Below are positions 1-5,440 of a DNA stretch of 5,440 bases, one piece after another. Position numbers and translations under genes: made by a program. The DNA is from Calditenuis sp032249575 (GTDB lineage: Archaea; Thermoproteota; Nitrososphaeria_A; Caldarchaeales; Calditenuaceae). The DNA lies in contig JAVVHL010000083.1 of assembly GCA_032249575.1 (NCBI GenBank), forward strand, positions 1 to 5,440. The letters are read 5' to 3'. Below the pieces are notes generated by a model. The model was not told the DNA's origin. It made no database searches and worked only from the letters and a program-made list of their open reading frames with translations. The first letter of the stretch is position 1. The number at the start of each line of letters is the position of its first letter.

Positions 1-22
1 TCCTCGCGTAGGCGCCGGGCAT
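1..22 (-). CDS. Possible start of a further minus-strand gene (5' end only)
   Basis: An ATG at 22-20 on the minus strand opens a frame reading MPGAYAR before the window ends. An in-frame TAG lies three codons upstream, so this ATG is the earliest start in its frame. A GGCGGT stretch (36-31), one mismatch from the archaeal GGAGGT site, lies 8 bases ahead. A better AGGAGGT match (47-41) sits too far away, about 18 bases. The gap to the DUF2070 stop is 36 bases, so co-transcription would be expected if the gene is real. Seven codons are too few to identify a family, and the region could also be non-coding. Confidence 0.25.
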
Positions 23-58
23 CCCCGTCTACCGCCCTCGACCTCCTAATGAGTCCTT

Positions 59-1777
59 TCACCGAACGAGGAGGGGAACGGCGGCGGAGAGGAACATCAG
101 CAGCAGGTAGATCCCTATCGACCTCCTCATCAGCTCGGCGAGCCTCTCCACGAGCCTCTCACCCAGGACCGGAACGTCCCTGTGGACGACCTCCGTCACT
201 AAGACCTCGGCCTCCTCCATCTCCCCGAGCGCCTTGGAGGAGAGCTGGGCGAAAGTCTCCGCCAAATACTTCACGTCCACCGCCTCACCCACAGGTTTGT
301 AGCCGCGGCCTCCGAGGGCTACGCCGTTCACAGCGTGCGTGTCGGTCGTCAGGAGCTCAGCGTATTCCCATCCTTGTTCGCGCAGGACGTCAACTACCGC
401 CGACCTCACATGGGGCAGGGCGTTGTTCCCGTCGACCACAGCGATAGCCATCCTCCTCCCTCCCACCTCGATCCCGAGGAGCGAGAGGCCTGAGGGACCG
501 ATCCCCTCGTATGGGCCGTAGAGCTCGGGGACCTTTTTGACGAGGGCCACCCTCACCCGCCCTGAAACCCTCTCCGACCGCAGCAGCTCCTCGACCGCCT
601 CCCTGATCCTCCGTAGCTCCTCCTCGCCCACCGAGTCGTAGCCGTCCGCGTACGAGTTGTGGGGGTCGATCACCCTCACACCCTTCTCTGAGAGGCGCTC
701 CTCGAGCTCCGGCGGAAGGTCCTCCATCGGCTCAGGGTTGAGCGTGGGAACGACGAAGCTCAGCCCTCCGGCCTCGAACCCCATCACCTTAACGCCCTGG
801 ACCTCCCTCTGCGGAAGCAGCCTGAGCGATGCACCATCACCCACCCATGAACTGCCATCCAGCGATTCGGCCAGCTCCCTCGCGACCCTCCTGACCTCTC
901 TGCCGTCGAAGACGTCGGCACCGTGCCCCGAGCACCCCTTCACGACTAGGCCGTCGATGCCGCACCTCGCCAGCTCCAGCTCCATCAGGTAGTTCATCAT
1001 GGAGCTGCCCACGTTCCTGAACGGGCCGAAGTGGAACCTCGTCAGGACCAAAGCGATCCTCCTACCTGAGGAGCAACGGAAGAGGACGACGGTCGACCTG
1101 AAGTCCCTCCGCTCCATGAAGGGCCTCAGCTCCCCTTCGAGGACCTCCGCCCTCCCTCCGAGGATGACGCCCACGAACCCAGCCGTGAGCCGCATCGGCG
1201 AGAGGCCCTCGGCTCCGAGCGAGAGGAGCCCGACGCAGACGGTCGAGAGCGAAAGGCCCCAAAGGACCGAGGCCAGGGAAGGCAGGGCGAGCTCCTCCCT
1301 CGTCAGCCCTACAGCGACCCTCACCAGAGAGCCAGCGAACCCGGCAACGACCCCCTTCCACCTCCTCACGTCGAAGGTGGAGAGGACGGTGGTCCTGACG
1401 TAGGCCGAGAGCGAGAGGGAGGCGAGGAAAGCGCTGTAGGCGAGACCAGGCGATGAGGTCAAGAGCGCCGACAACGTTCCTATTGTAGCGCCGGCCAGCA
1501 GGAAGTAGTTCTCGAGGAGAGTCATCATGTTGAGCCTCCTGACGGTGGCGACGACGGACCTGCTGAAGGCTGTCCTCGAGGCGATGAGGTTGACAGCTAT
1601 GGGGCCGATCCCCAGGGAGAGCAGCCAAAAGGCGAGCCCCGTTGGAGGCGGAATGCCGCCCTCGAGGACGATGCCGATCAGGACTGAGGTGACGACGATC
1701 AGGGCTGGCGCGAGCCTGGACCCGGGAGGCCTGAAGAGGTACCGGTACTTCGAGGCGATCCTCGACGTCGCATCCAA
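59..1777 (-). CDS. DUF2070 family archaeal membrane protein
   Basis: I recognise this 572-residue protein as the archaeal DUF2070 membrane-protein family, whose function is not established. The first ~210 residues are mostly hydrophobic, with likely membrane segments near 22-40, 46-65, 88-107, 109-127, 142-157, 167-188 and 196-207. A long soluble region follows (about 210-550), then one last membrane helix (about 553-570) with VPLLVR at the end. The soluble part carries HFGPFRNVGSS (248-258), GCSGHGADVF (281-290), DPHNSYADG (371-379), VVDGNNALPH (447-456) and TTDTHAVNG (477-485). This is a spread of His, Asp and Asn that looks like a metal-binding or catalytic centre, which is my inference. 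The start is TTG: the frame is open upstream only to a TAA 27 bases away and no ATG or GTG occurs in between. There is no clear ribosome binding site, but a TATA-like box lies about 26-28 bases ahead, which suggests a leaderless message. The gene sits 70 bases after ilvB on the same strand. Nothing in its sequence ties it to amino acid synthesis. Confidence 0.8.
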   Translation of the reverse strand: MDATSRIASKYRYLFRPPGSRLAPALIVVTSVLIGIVLEGGIPPPTGLAFWLLSLGIGPIAVNLIASRTAFSRSVVATVRRLNMMTLLENYFLLAGATIGTLSALLTSSPGLAYSAFLASLSLSAYVRTTVLSTFDVRRWKGVVAGFAGSLVRVAVGLTREELALPSLASVLWGLSLSTVCVGLLSLGAEGLSPMRLTAGFVGVILGGRAEVLEGELRPFMERRDFRSTVVLFRCSSGRRIALVLTRFHFGPFRNVGSSMMNYLMELELARCGIDGLVVKGCSGHGADVFDGREVRRVARELAESLDGSSWVGDGASLRLLPQREVQGVKVMGFEAGGLSFVVPTLNPEPMEDLPPELEERLSEKGVRVIDPHNSYADGYDSVGEEELRRIREAVEELLRSERVSGRVRVALVKKVPELYGPYEGIGPSGLSLLGIEVGGRRMAIAVVDGNNALPHVRSAVVDVLREQGWEYAELLTTDTHAVNGVALGGRGYKPVGEAVDVKYLAETFAQLSSKALGEMEEAEVLVTEVVHRDVPVLGERLVERLAELMRRSIGIYLLLMFLSAAVPLLVR

Positions 1778-1800
1778 CTCTACCCGTCCCAGGAACTCCC

Positions 1801-1810
1801 TGTATTAGAG
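1801..1810 (-). promoter_or_regulatory. Putative TATA box for the DUF2070 gene
   Basis: The minus strand reads CTCTAATACA here. Its centre is about 26-28 bases upstream of the TTG start at 1777, the usual archaeal distance from TATA box to transcription start. Transcription would then begin at or within a few bases of the TTG, which fits the lack of a ribosome binding site. The upstream flank (GTGGCC) is not a good BRE, so the call is weak. Read-through from leuA-ilvB is also possible, because the 70-base gap (1778-1847) shows no obvious T-rich terminator on the minus strand. Confidence 0.35.
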
Positions 1811-1847
1811 GGCCACTAGAACTGGGACTTAGGGCGGAGGGCTGGGC

Positions 1848-3578
1848 TCAGACGCGCAGCTCGTACATCGGCTTCGGAGACCAACCGGGAGGAAGGATCA
1901 GGTCCTCGACCGACCTTCCCGGCGGAACCATCGGGAAGACCTTCTCGTCCCTGCTGATCGGGACGTCCAGCACCACCGCCTGGTCGTTCCTTATGGCCCT
2001 CCTCACGTGGGCCCTGAGCTCCTCGTAGCTCTGGACGAAGTGGCCCTCGACGCCGAAGGCCTCCGAGAGCCTGACGAGGTTCGTTATGTCGGAGAAGTCG
2101 ACGTCCTTGAAACGCTTCCGGTAGAAGAGGTCCTGCCACTGCCTCACCATGCCGAGCGAGCGGTTGTCGAGGATCACCGTGATCACCGGAAGGTCGTATT
2201 CGGCCACGTTGCTGAGCGTCTGGCAGGTCATCAGGAAGCTGCCGTCGCCGTCTATGTTGAGGACGACCCTGTTGGGCGCCGCGACCTTAGCTCCGAAAGC
2301 TGCCGGAAGACCGAAGCCCATCGTCCCGAGCCCCCAGCTGCTGATGAAGGTCCCCGGCTCCAGGACGCGGTAGAAGAGCTGGGCCCACATCTGATGCTGC
2401 CCTACACCGGTCGTCACGATAGCCGACCTGGGCATCTCGTCCCTGAGGACCTTCACGACCTTGGGTGCCGAGAGGGCTCCCTCGTCGTTCTGCGAGAGCA
2501 TGTACTCGTCGTAAGCCGCACCTATCTCCTTCAGCCGAGCAATCCAGAGCGGGTCCACGTCGGACCTTCCGGCCCGGAGGGAAGCGAGGATCTCGCCGAG
2601 GACGCGCTTAGCGTCGCCGCAGATGAAGACGTCTGGCCTCACAGCCTTTCCGTTCTCCGACGGATCGACGTCGACGTGTATGACCTTCCGCTTCGTTGAG
2701 AACTCGGCCGGAGGGCCTATTGCCCTGTCGGAGAGCCTGGTGCCAACGCAGACGGCGAGGTCCGATTCGACGAGGGCGAGGTTCGCCTCGACCCTTCCGT
2801 GCATCCCCACGACTCCGAGGACGTTGGGATGGTCCTCCGGGACGCAGTTCTTTCCGGGCGATGTGGTGACGATCGGCGCTTGGAGCATCTCGGACAGCGC
2901 GAGGACCTCATCGGTAGCGTTGCTGTAGTGGACGCCCCCGCCGACGACTATGACGGGTTTCTTGGACCCGAGCATCAGCTCCACGGCTCTCAAGACGGCT
3001 TCCCTGTCGGGCTCTGGCGGTGATAGCGCGAAACGCTCCTCAGGCCTCGGTGGGCCGTCCCACTCGCCGACATCGGCCTGGAAGACGTCGCGCGGGACGT
3101 CGATGAGCGTCGGGCCCGGTCGGAGCGACGTTGAGCACCAGTAAGCGTTGACGAACTCCTGGCTCAACCTGCTCGGGTCCATAACGGTCGTAGCGTACTT
3201 CACGTGGGGCATCACGAGCCCCACTATGTCAGCCTCCTGGAACGCGTCAGTCCCCATGAAGGGCCTGATCACCTGACCTGTTATGGCGACGAGGGGCGAG
3301 CTGTCCATGGCCGCGTTGACGATTCCCGTGATGAGGTTAGTCGCACCTGGTCCGGACGTGGCTGCCACGAGTCCTGGTCTCCTCTTCACCCTCGCGTAAC
3401 CTTCGGCAGCATGGGTCGCCTGCTGCTCGTGCTTCATCAGGAACGATCTGATCTCCGAGTCGACCAGGGCGTCGTAGAAGGGCAGGTTGGCACCTCCCGG
3501 TATGCCGAAGATCGCCTCCACGCCCAGCTCCTCCATCGTCCTTACCAGCTTCCTCGCCGCGTCCAACTCAACCACCAC
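1848..3578 (-). CDS. ilvB: Acetolactate synthase (acetohydroxyacid synthase), catalytic large subunit
   Basis: This cytoplasmic thiamine-diphosphate and FAD enzyme joins two pyruvates into 2-acetolactate with loss of CO2, or pyruvate with 2-oxobutyrate for isoleucine. All three domains are present at the usual length (576 residues). The N-terminal pyrimidine-binding domain has GIPGGANLPFYDAL (25-38), the catalytic glutamate E51 in KHEQQATHAAEGYAR, and GTDAFQEADIVG (109-120). The middle FAD-type domain runs from about 190 to 345 with VVGGGVHYSN, VGTRLSDRAIG and HVDVDP. The C-terminal domain has the metal/diphosphate motif GDGSF (444-448) and GMVRQWQDLFY (476-486). W481 matches the tryptophan that in characterised enzymes favours 2-oxobutyrate and is the herbicide-resistance site, so this is a true AHAS and not a related oxidase or decarboxylase. 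It ends with the typical FPMVPPG. The start shown is GTG. GTG at 3575, or TTG at 3566 just after the leuA stop, would give an N-terminus closer to the family norm. It overlaps leuA. No ilvN/ilvH-type regulatory subunit lies beside it. Confidence 0.96.
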   Translation of the reverse strand: MVVELDAARKLVRTMEELGVEAIFGIPGGANLPFYDALVDSEIRSFLMKHEQQATHAAEGYARVKRRPGLVAATSGPGATNLITGIVNAAMDSSPLVAITGQVIRPFMGTDAFQEADIVGLVMPHVKYATTVMDPSRLSQEFVNAYWCSTSLRPGPTLIDVPRDVFQADVGEWDGPPRPEERFALSPPEPDREAVLRAVELMLGSKKPVIVVGGGVHYSNATDEVLALSEMLQAPIVTTSPGKNCVPEDHPNVLGVVGMHGRVEANLALVESDLAVCVGTRLSDRAIGPPAEFSTKRKVIHVDVDPSENGKAVRPDVFICGDAKRVLGEILASLRAGRSDVDPLWIARLKEIGAAYDEYMLSQNDEGALSAPKVVKVLRDEMPRSAIVTTGVGQHQMWAQLFYRVLEPGTFISSWGLGTMGFGLPAAFGAKVAAPNRVVLNIDGDGSFLMTCQTLSNVAEYDLPVITVILDNRSLGMVRQWQDLFYRKRFKDVDFSDITNLVRLSEAFGVEGHFVQSYEELRAHVRRAIRNDQAVVLDVPISRDEKVFPMVPPGRSVEDLILPPGWSPKPMYELRV

Positions 3579-5094
3579 TCTCCGCTGAGAGGGCCTGGGA
3601 GACGGCGCCCGCTACGGCCATCGCCACCGCAAGCCCAGGATCGTGGGCCAGACCCCTTCCCGTGATGGTGCGGGAGTTGATCACGACGACCGCCTCAGCC
3701 TCAGCAGGGTACCTGTCAGGGTCCGGTGGGACGTAGAGCGTGAGGTCCTCGAGTTGCAGCTGGCCCACGAGCCTGCTTAACCCCCTCTTGACCGCATCCA
3801 GAGAGGCCGCGACGGTCGACCTGCCGTAACCGGTCGAATGTATCCTCTCGCCCCTGACGCTCATCCCTATGCTGCACGAGAAGAGCTCGCCGTCCTTCGA
3901 GTAGGCGATCGATTCGATCGAGACCGTGGGCCTCAAGACCTCCATGCCTCCGAGCACCTCCCTTAGCAGCAGCTCCTCCGTCACCCGCATCCCCATGTCG
4001 CCCAGCTCCTTGACCCTCTCCAGAACCCTCCTCGTCTCCTCTGGGCTGAGGTTGAAGCCGTGCTGTTTGAGGACCTCTAGGACCGCATGGGTCCCGGAGT
4101 GCTTACCGAGCACTATCCTCCTCCGCTTCCCGACGACCTCAGGCATCACAGGCTCGTACGTGGCAGGGTTGTTGATCACGCCGTGGACGTGGATGCCGCT
4201 CTCGTGGGAGAAGGCGTTCTCGCCCACTACGGCCTTGTTCTTCTGGACCACCATCCCGGTCAGCCTCGAGACGAGGCGCGAAACGCTCGCCAGCTTCTCG
4301 AGCCTTATACCAGTCCTCACGCCGTACAGCGTCTCGAGGGCCAGGACCACCTCCTCGAGGCTCGTGTTGCCTGCCCTCTCTCCGATTCCGTTGACCGTGA
4401 CGTGGACGATCTCAGCTCCAGCCTCCACACCGGCCAAAGTGTTCGCAGTCGCAAGGCCCATGTCGTCATGGCAGTGGACCGCTACAGGAAGGCCCGTAAC
4501 GCCCCTCACCTCCCTCACCAGCTCCTTCATCACCTCGGGTATCGCGACCCCCACCGTGTCGGGTATGTCGACGCTGTCGGCCCCCGCCTCCGCAGCACCC
4601 TTGTAGACCTTCAGGAGGAAAGACCTCTCGGACCTCGTAGCGTCCTCGCAGGAGAAGTGGACGGTCACGCCCCTCGACTTCGCGTACTCCACCATCTCCA
4701 CCGCCCTTCTGTAGACCTCCTCCGGCGTCATCCGGAGCTTGTACTTCATGTGGAGCTCTGACGTCGCGATGAAGACGTGGACCCAGTCGACACCAGCGTC
4801 GACGGCCCTGTCGATGTCGCCCCTTTCGCACCTGCTCAGCGCGCAGATCTTCGAGGGGAGCCCGAGCCTCGCTATCGCCTTAACGGCCTCTGCCTCTCCC
4901 CTTGAAACAGCAGGGTAGCCGGCCTCGATGACGGCGACTCCCAGATCAGCCAAGGCCTCCGCTATCCTGATTTTCTCCTCGACCCTCAGGGCAACGCCGG
5001 GACTCTGCTCGCCGTCGCGCAGCGTCGTGTCGAAGACCTGGACGCTCGACGGGAGCGATGGATTCCTTCCCAGAACGAACTCCCTCCAGACCAT
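3568..5094 (-). CDS. leuA: 2-isopropylmalate synthase
   Basis: This enzyme condenses acetyl-CoA with 2-oxoisovalerate to give 2-isopropylmalate, the first step of the leucine branch, in the cytoplasm. From the chosen start it has 508 residues. The DRE-TIM barrel shows FDTTLRDGEQSPG (21-33; R26 and D27 catalytic/metal), FIATSELHMKYKL (108-120), the metal histidines H207 and H209 in VHCHDD, and VNGIGERAGN (234-243). HESGIHVHG (297-305) and LGKHSGTHA (329-337) belong to the following subdomains. The C-terminal part (about 388-504) matches the LeuA allosteric/dimer domain, though in diverged form (GYGRSTVAASLDAV, GRGLAHDP). The FIATS segment and the regulatory domain favour LeuA over NifV/homocitrate synthase; citramalate synthase (CimA) is the main alternative. 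An upstream ATG at 5130 would add 12 residues, but the ATG at 5094 has a good ribosome binding site and a family-like N-terminus. It is first in the unit and overlaps ilvB. Confidence 0.92.
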   Translation of the reverse strand: MVWREFVLGRNPSLPSSVQVFDTTLRDGEQSPGVALRVEEKIRIAEALADLGVAVIEAGYPAVSRGEAEAVKAIARLGLPSKICALSRCERGDIDRAVDAGVDWVHVFIATSELHMKYKLRMTPEEVYRRAVEMVEYAKSRGVTVHFSCEDATRSERSFLLKVYKGAAEAGADSVDIPDTVGVAIPEVMKELVREVRGVTGLPVAVHCHDDMGLATANTLAGVEAGAEIVHVTVNGIGERAGNTSLEEVVLALETLYGVRTGIRLEKLASVSRLVSRLTGMVVQKNKAVVGENAFSHESGIHVHGVINNPATYEPVMPEVVGKRRRIVLGKHSGTHAVLEVLKQHGFNLSPEETRRVLERVKELGDMGMRVTEELLLREVLGGMEVLRPTVSIESIAYSKDGELFSCSIGMSVRGERIHSTGYGRSTVAASLDAVKRGLSRLVGQLQLEDLTLYVPPDPDRYPAEAEAVVVINSRTITGRGLAHDPGLAVAMAVAGAVSQALSAESGG

Positions 5095-5098
5095 GGCG

Positions 5099-5106
5099 AC
5101 CACCTC
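5099..5106 (-). promoter_or_regulatory. Ribosome binding site that sets the leuA start
   Basis: The minus strand reads GAGGTGGT, a close match to the archaeal site GGAGGTGAT. GAGGTG ends 6 bases before the ATG at 5094. The alternative ATG at 5130 has only GCAGG directly against it, with no normal spacing. This favours a 508-residue LeuA over a 520-residue one. Confidence 0.6.
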
Positions 5107-5138
5107 AGAGGAGGAGCAGCGGCGGGGCATCCTGCTCA

Positions 5139-5157
5139 GCGGTTTCCGCGACAGCGG
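5139..5157 (-). repeat. Alternative small hairpins just upstream of leuA
   Basis: On the minus strand CCGC (5157-5154), GCGG (5149-5146) and CCGC (5142-5139) lie in a row, separated by 4 and 3 bases. The middle GCGG can pair with either neighbour but not both, so two hairpins exclude each other. Each stem is only 4 base pairs, though all are G-C. Confidence 0.3.
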
Positions 5158-5159
5158 AC

Positions 5160-5171
5160 CTCGGACCCGAG
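5160..5171. repeat. Short inverted repeat in the leuA leader
   Basis: CTCGG and CCGAG flank a two-base centre, giving a near-palindrome CTCGGACCCGAG. It overlaps a direct repeat of GGACC (5156-5160 and 5163-5167). It could be a small RNA hairpin in the leader or an operator half-site pair. It is short enough to be chance in GC-rich DNA. Confidence 0.25.
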
Positions 5172-5182
5172 ACTACTTGGGA

Positions 5183-5209
5183 GCAAGCAATACAGCCCCA
5201 CCCGCTTGC
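5183..5209. repeat. Inverted repeat at the predicted leuA transcript start
   Basis: GCAAGC (5183-5188) and GCTTGC (5204-5209) are perfect 6-base arms separated by 15 bases. In a leuA transcript starting near 5210 this would form a stem at the very 5' end. As DNA it would sit at the start site, where a repressor could block RNA polymerase. Confidence 0.35.
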
Positions 5210-5231
5210 CGAGACGATTGAAATCGGTTCG

Positions 5232-5239
5232 CTATAAAC
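5232..5239 (-). promoter_or_regulatory. leuA: Putative archaeal TATA box for the leuA-ilvB unit
   Basis: The minus strand reads GTTTATAG, preceded by a purine-rich CAGTAA that could act as a BRE. Transcription would start about 26 bases downstream, near 5209-5210, giving a leader of about 115 bases to the ATG at 5094. The plus strand reads TATAAA (5233-5238) at the same place, so the box could in principle serve the divergent gene, but its flank in that direction (GGTTCGC) is less BRE-like. Confidence 0.45.
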
Positions 5240-5292
5240 TTACTGCGGAGAGGGCGACAGGACGCGCGGCGCGGCAAGGCGGATGCGACCGA

Positions 5293-5300
5293 CTTAGATA
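5293..5300 (+). promoter_or_regulatory. Putative TATA box for the plus-strand HEPN gene
   Basis: CTTAGATA lies about 32 bases ahead of the TTG at 5329, which predicts transcription starting near 5323 and a very short leader. It departs from the archaeal consensus by the internal G, so the match is moderate. Confidence 0.35.
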
Positions 5301-5328
5301 GGTCCTGCTCCGTGGACAACTCGAGACC

Positions 5329-5440
5329 TTGAGGAGGGAGGAGGTGGAGTTGCTGAGGAGGAGGGCACAGAACATGCTCAGGCTCTCGGAGGAGGAGCTA
5401 CGTCAAGAGATGTACGACACGGCTGCGTTCCTGGCAGAGC
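5329..5440 (+). CDS. HEPN-domain protein, 5' end only (runs off the window)
   Basis: A plus-strand frame is open from just after a TAG at 5299-5301 to the window end. From the TTG at 5329 it gives 37 residues, starting LRREEVELLRRRAQNML and continuing LSEEELRQEMYDTAAFLAE. The charged first helix followed by a helix with YD.AAFLAEQ-like character is the typical beginning of small archaeal HEPN proteins. The family's R-x4-6-H ribonuclease motif lies nearer the C-terminus, beyond this window. The start is uncertain: TTG 5329 best fits family N-termini and the promoter position, while GTG 5344 and TTG 5350 are alternatives. GGAGGTG (5340-5346) would serve TTG 5350, though it lies close to it. Such genes are often paired with a minimal nucleotidyltransferase as a toxin-antitoxin module, and whether that holds here cannot be seen. 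It is transcribed away from leuA. Confidence 0.65.
   Translation, partial: MRREEVELLRRRAQNMLRLSEEELRQEMYDTAAFLAE

Larger units (their letters stand above)
5136..5201 (-). other. Possible 21-codon leader reading frame upstream of leuA (speculative)
   Basis: On the minus strand a GTG at 5201-5199 opens a frame of 21 codons ending in TGA at 5138-5136, just before the longer leuA ATG. It begins MGLYCLLPSS and includes four leucine codons of three kinds (CTG, TTG, CTC, CTC), two of them side by side. The GTG lies only about 8 bases after the transcription start predicted from the TATA-like box. No ribosome binding site is visible. A frame this short in a GC-rich leader can easily arise by chance, so I record it as a candidate only. 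Confidence 0.15.
5131..5328. other. Divergent intergenic region between leuA and the HEPN gene
   Basis: About 200 bases separate two genes that point away from each other. The region contains a TATA-like box that could serve leuA (about 5232-5239) and a second that could serve the plus-strand gene (about 5293-5300). On the leuA side it carries several short inverted repeats. The right half (about 5245-5290) is G/C-rich, with a GCGCGGCGCGG run, and I see no gene or regular motif in it. Confidence 0.7.

Noticed and set aside
49..447. Plus-strand frame of 132 codons at the left edge
   Set aside because: It is antisense to the C-terminal half of the DUF2070 gene, and its Arg/Ser/Pro-rich product has no sign of being real.
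1062..1628. Minus-strand frame of 188 codons inside the DUF2070 gene
   Set aside because: It is a different frame of the same strand, Arg/Pro/His-rich and without hydrophobic segments. The DUF2070 frame explains this region.
1778..1847. Transcription terminator between ilvB and the DUF2070 gene
   Set aside because: There is no T-rich run on the minus strand and no stable hairpin, so no terminator can be supported.
2007..2699. Open frame of 230 codons on the plus strand opposite ilvB
   Set aside because: It lies wholly inside a certain ilvB gene. In GC-rich DNA such antisense frames stay open by codon bias. The product is low-complexity, rich in Asp, Glu, Pro and Val, with no recognisable domain.
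3926..4761. Overlapping plus-strand frames of about 225 codons opposite leuA
   Set aside because: Both are antisense to conserved leuA coding sequence. One is rich in Ser, Thr and Leu and the other in His, Arg and Pro, as expected of shadow frames. No family is recognisable.
5095..5130. The 12-residue N-terminal extension of LeuA from the ATG at 5130
   Set aside because: Its codons contain the ribosome binding site for the ATG at 5094, it has no well-spaced site of its own, and the family does not normally have this extension.
5131..5328. tRNA or other stable RNA in the intergenic region
   Set aside because: No cloverleaf, T-loop (GGTTCRA-type) or matching acceptor stem can be assembled on either strand. 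Only short hairpins are present.

Overview
The window reads as a GC-rich, probably thermophilic archaeon. I estimate the GC content by eye at about 60%. The most archaeal signal is the left-hand gene, which I recognise as the archaeal DUF2070 membrane-protein family. Supporting signs are TATA-like boxes 25-30 bases ahead of starts, an archaeal-type ribosome binding site ahead of leuA, frequent TTG/GTG starts, heavy use of AGG for arginine, proteins rich in Arg, Glu and Val, and the start of a HEPN-domain gene of a type common in thermophilic archaea. A Thermoproteota- or Korarchaeota-like lineage is the best guess, and the sequence alone does not settle it.

Layout from right to left, following the minus strand. 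leuA (2-isopropylmalate synthase, about 5094 to 3568) overlaps the start of ilvB (acetolactate synthase catalytic subunit, 3578 to 1848) by about 11 bases, so the two almost certainly form one transcript with coupled translation. After a 70-base gap comes a 572-residue DUF2070 membrane protein (1777 to 59). It has a TTG start and a weak TATA-like box about 26-28 bases upstream, so it may have its own leaderless promoter. Positions 1-58 may hold the first codons of another minus-strand gene. To the right of leuA lies a divergent intergenic region of about 200 bases. Beyond it a plus-strand gene begins at about 5329 and runs off the window; its first 37 codons look like a HEPN-domain protein.

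IlvB condenses two pyruvates to 2-acetolactate, the first committed step to valine and leucine, or pyruvate with 2-oxobutyrate on the isoleucine side. LeuA condenses 2-oxoisovalerate, made later in that pathway, with acetyl-CoA to start the leucine branch. The pair therefore covers two control points of branched-chain amino acid synthesis. The acetolactate synthase regulatory subunit, ilvC, ilvD and leuBCD are not in the window. The DUF2070 protein has no known link to the pathway, and its position downstream may be only physical.

The most unusual signals are three. The first is the conserved-looking His/Asp/Asn set in the soluble part of the DUF2070 protein. The second is the leuA leader, which holds a short leucine-containing reading frame and alternative small hairpins. 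The third is the truncated HEPN gene facing away from leuA. I see no mobile element, CRISPR array, rRNA or tRNA. No wholly new system can be demonstrated from this window.
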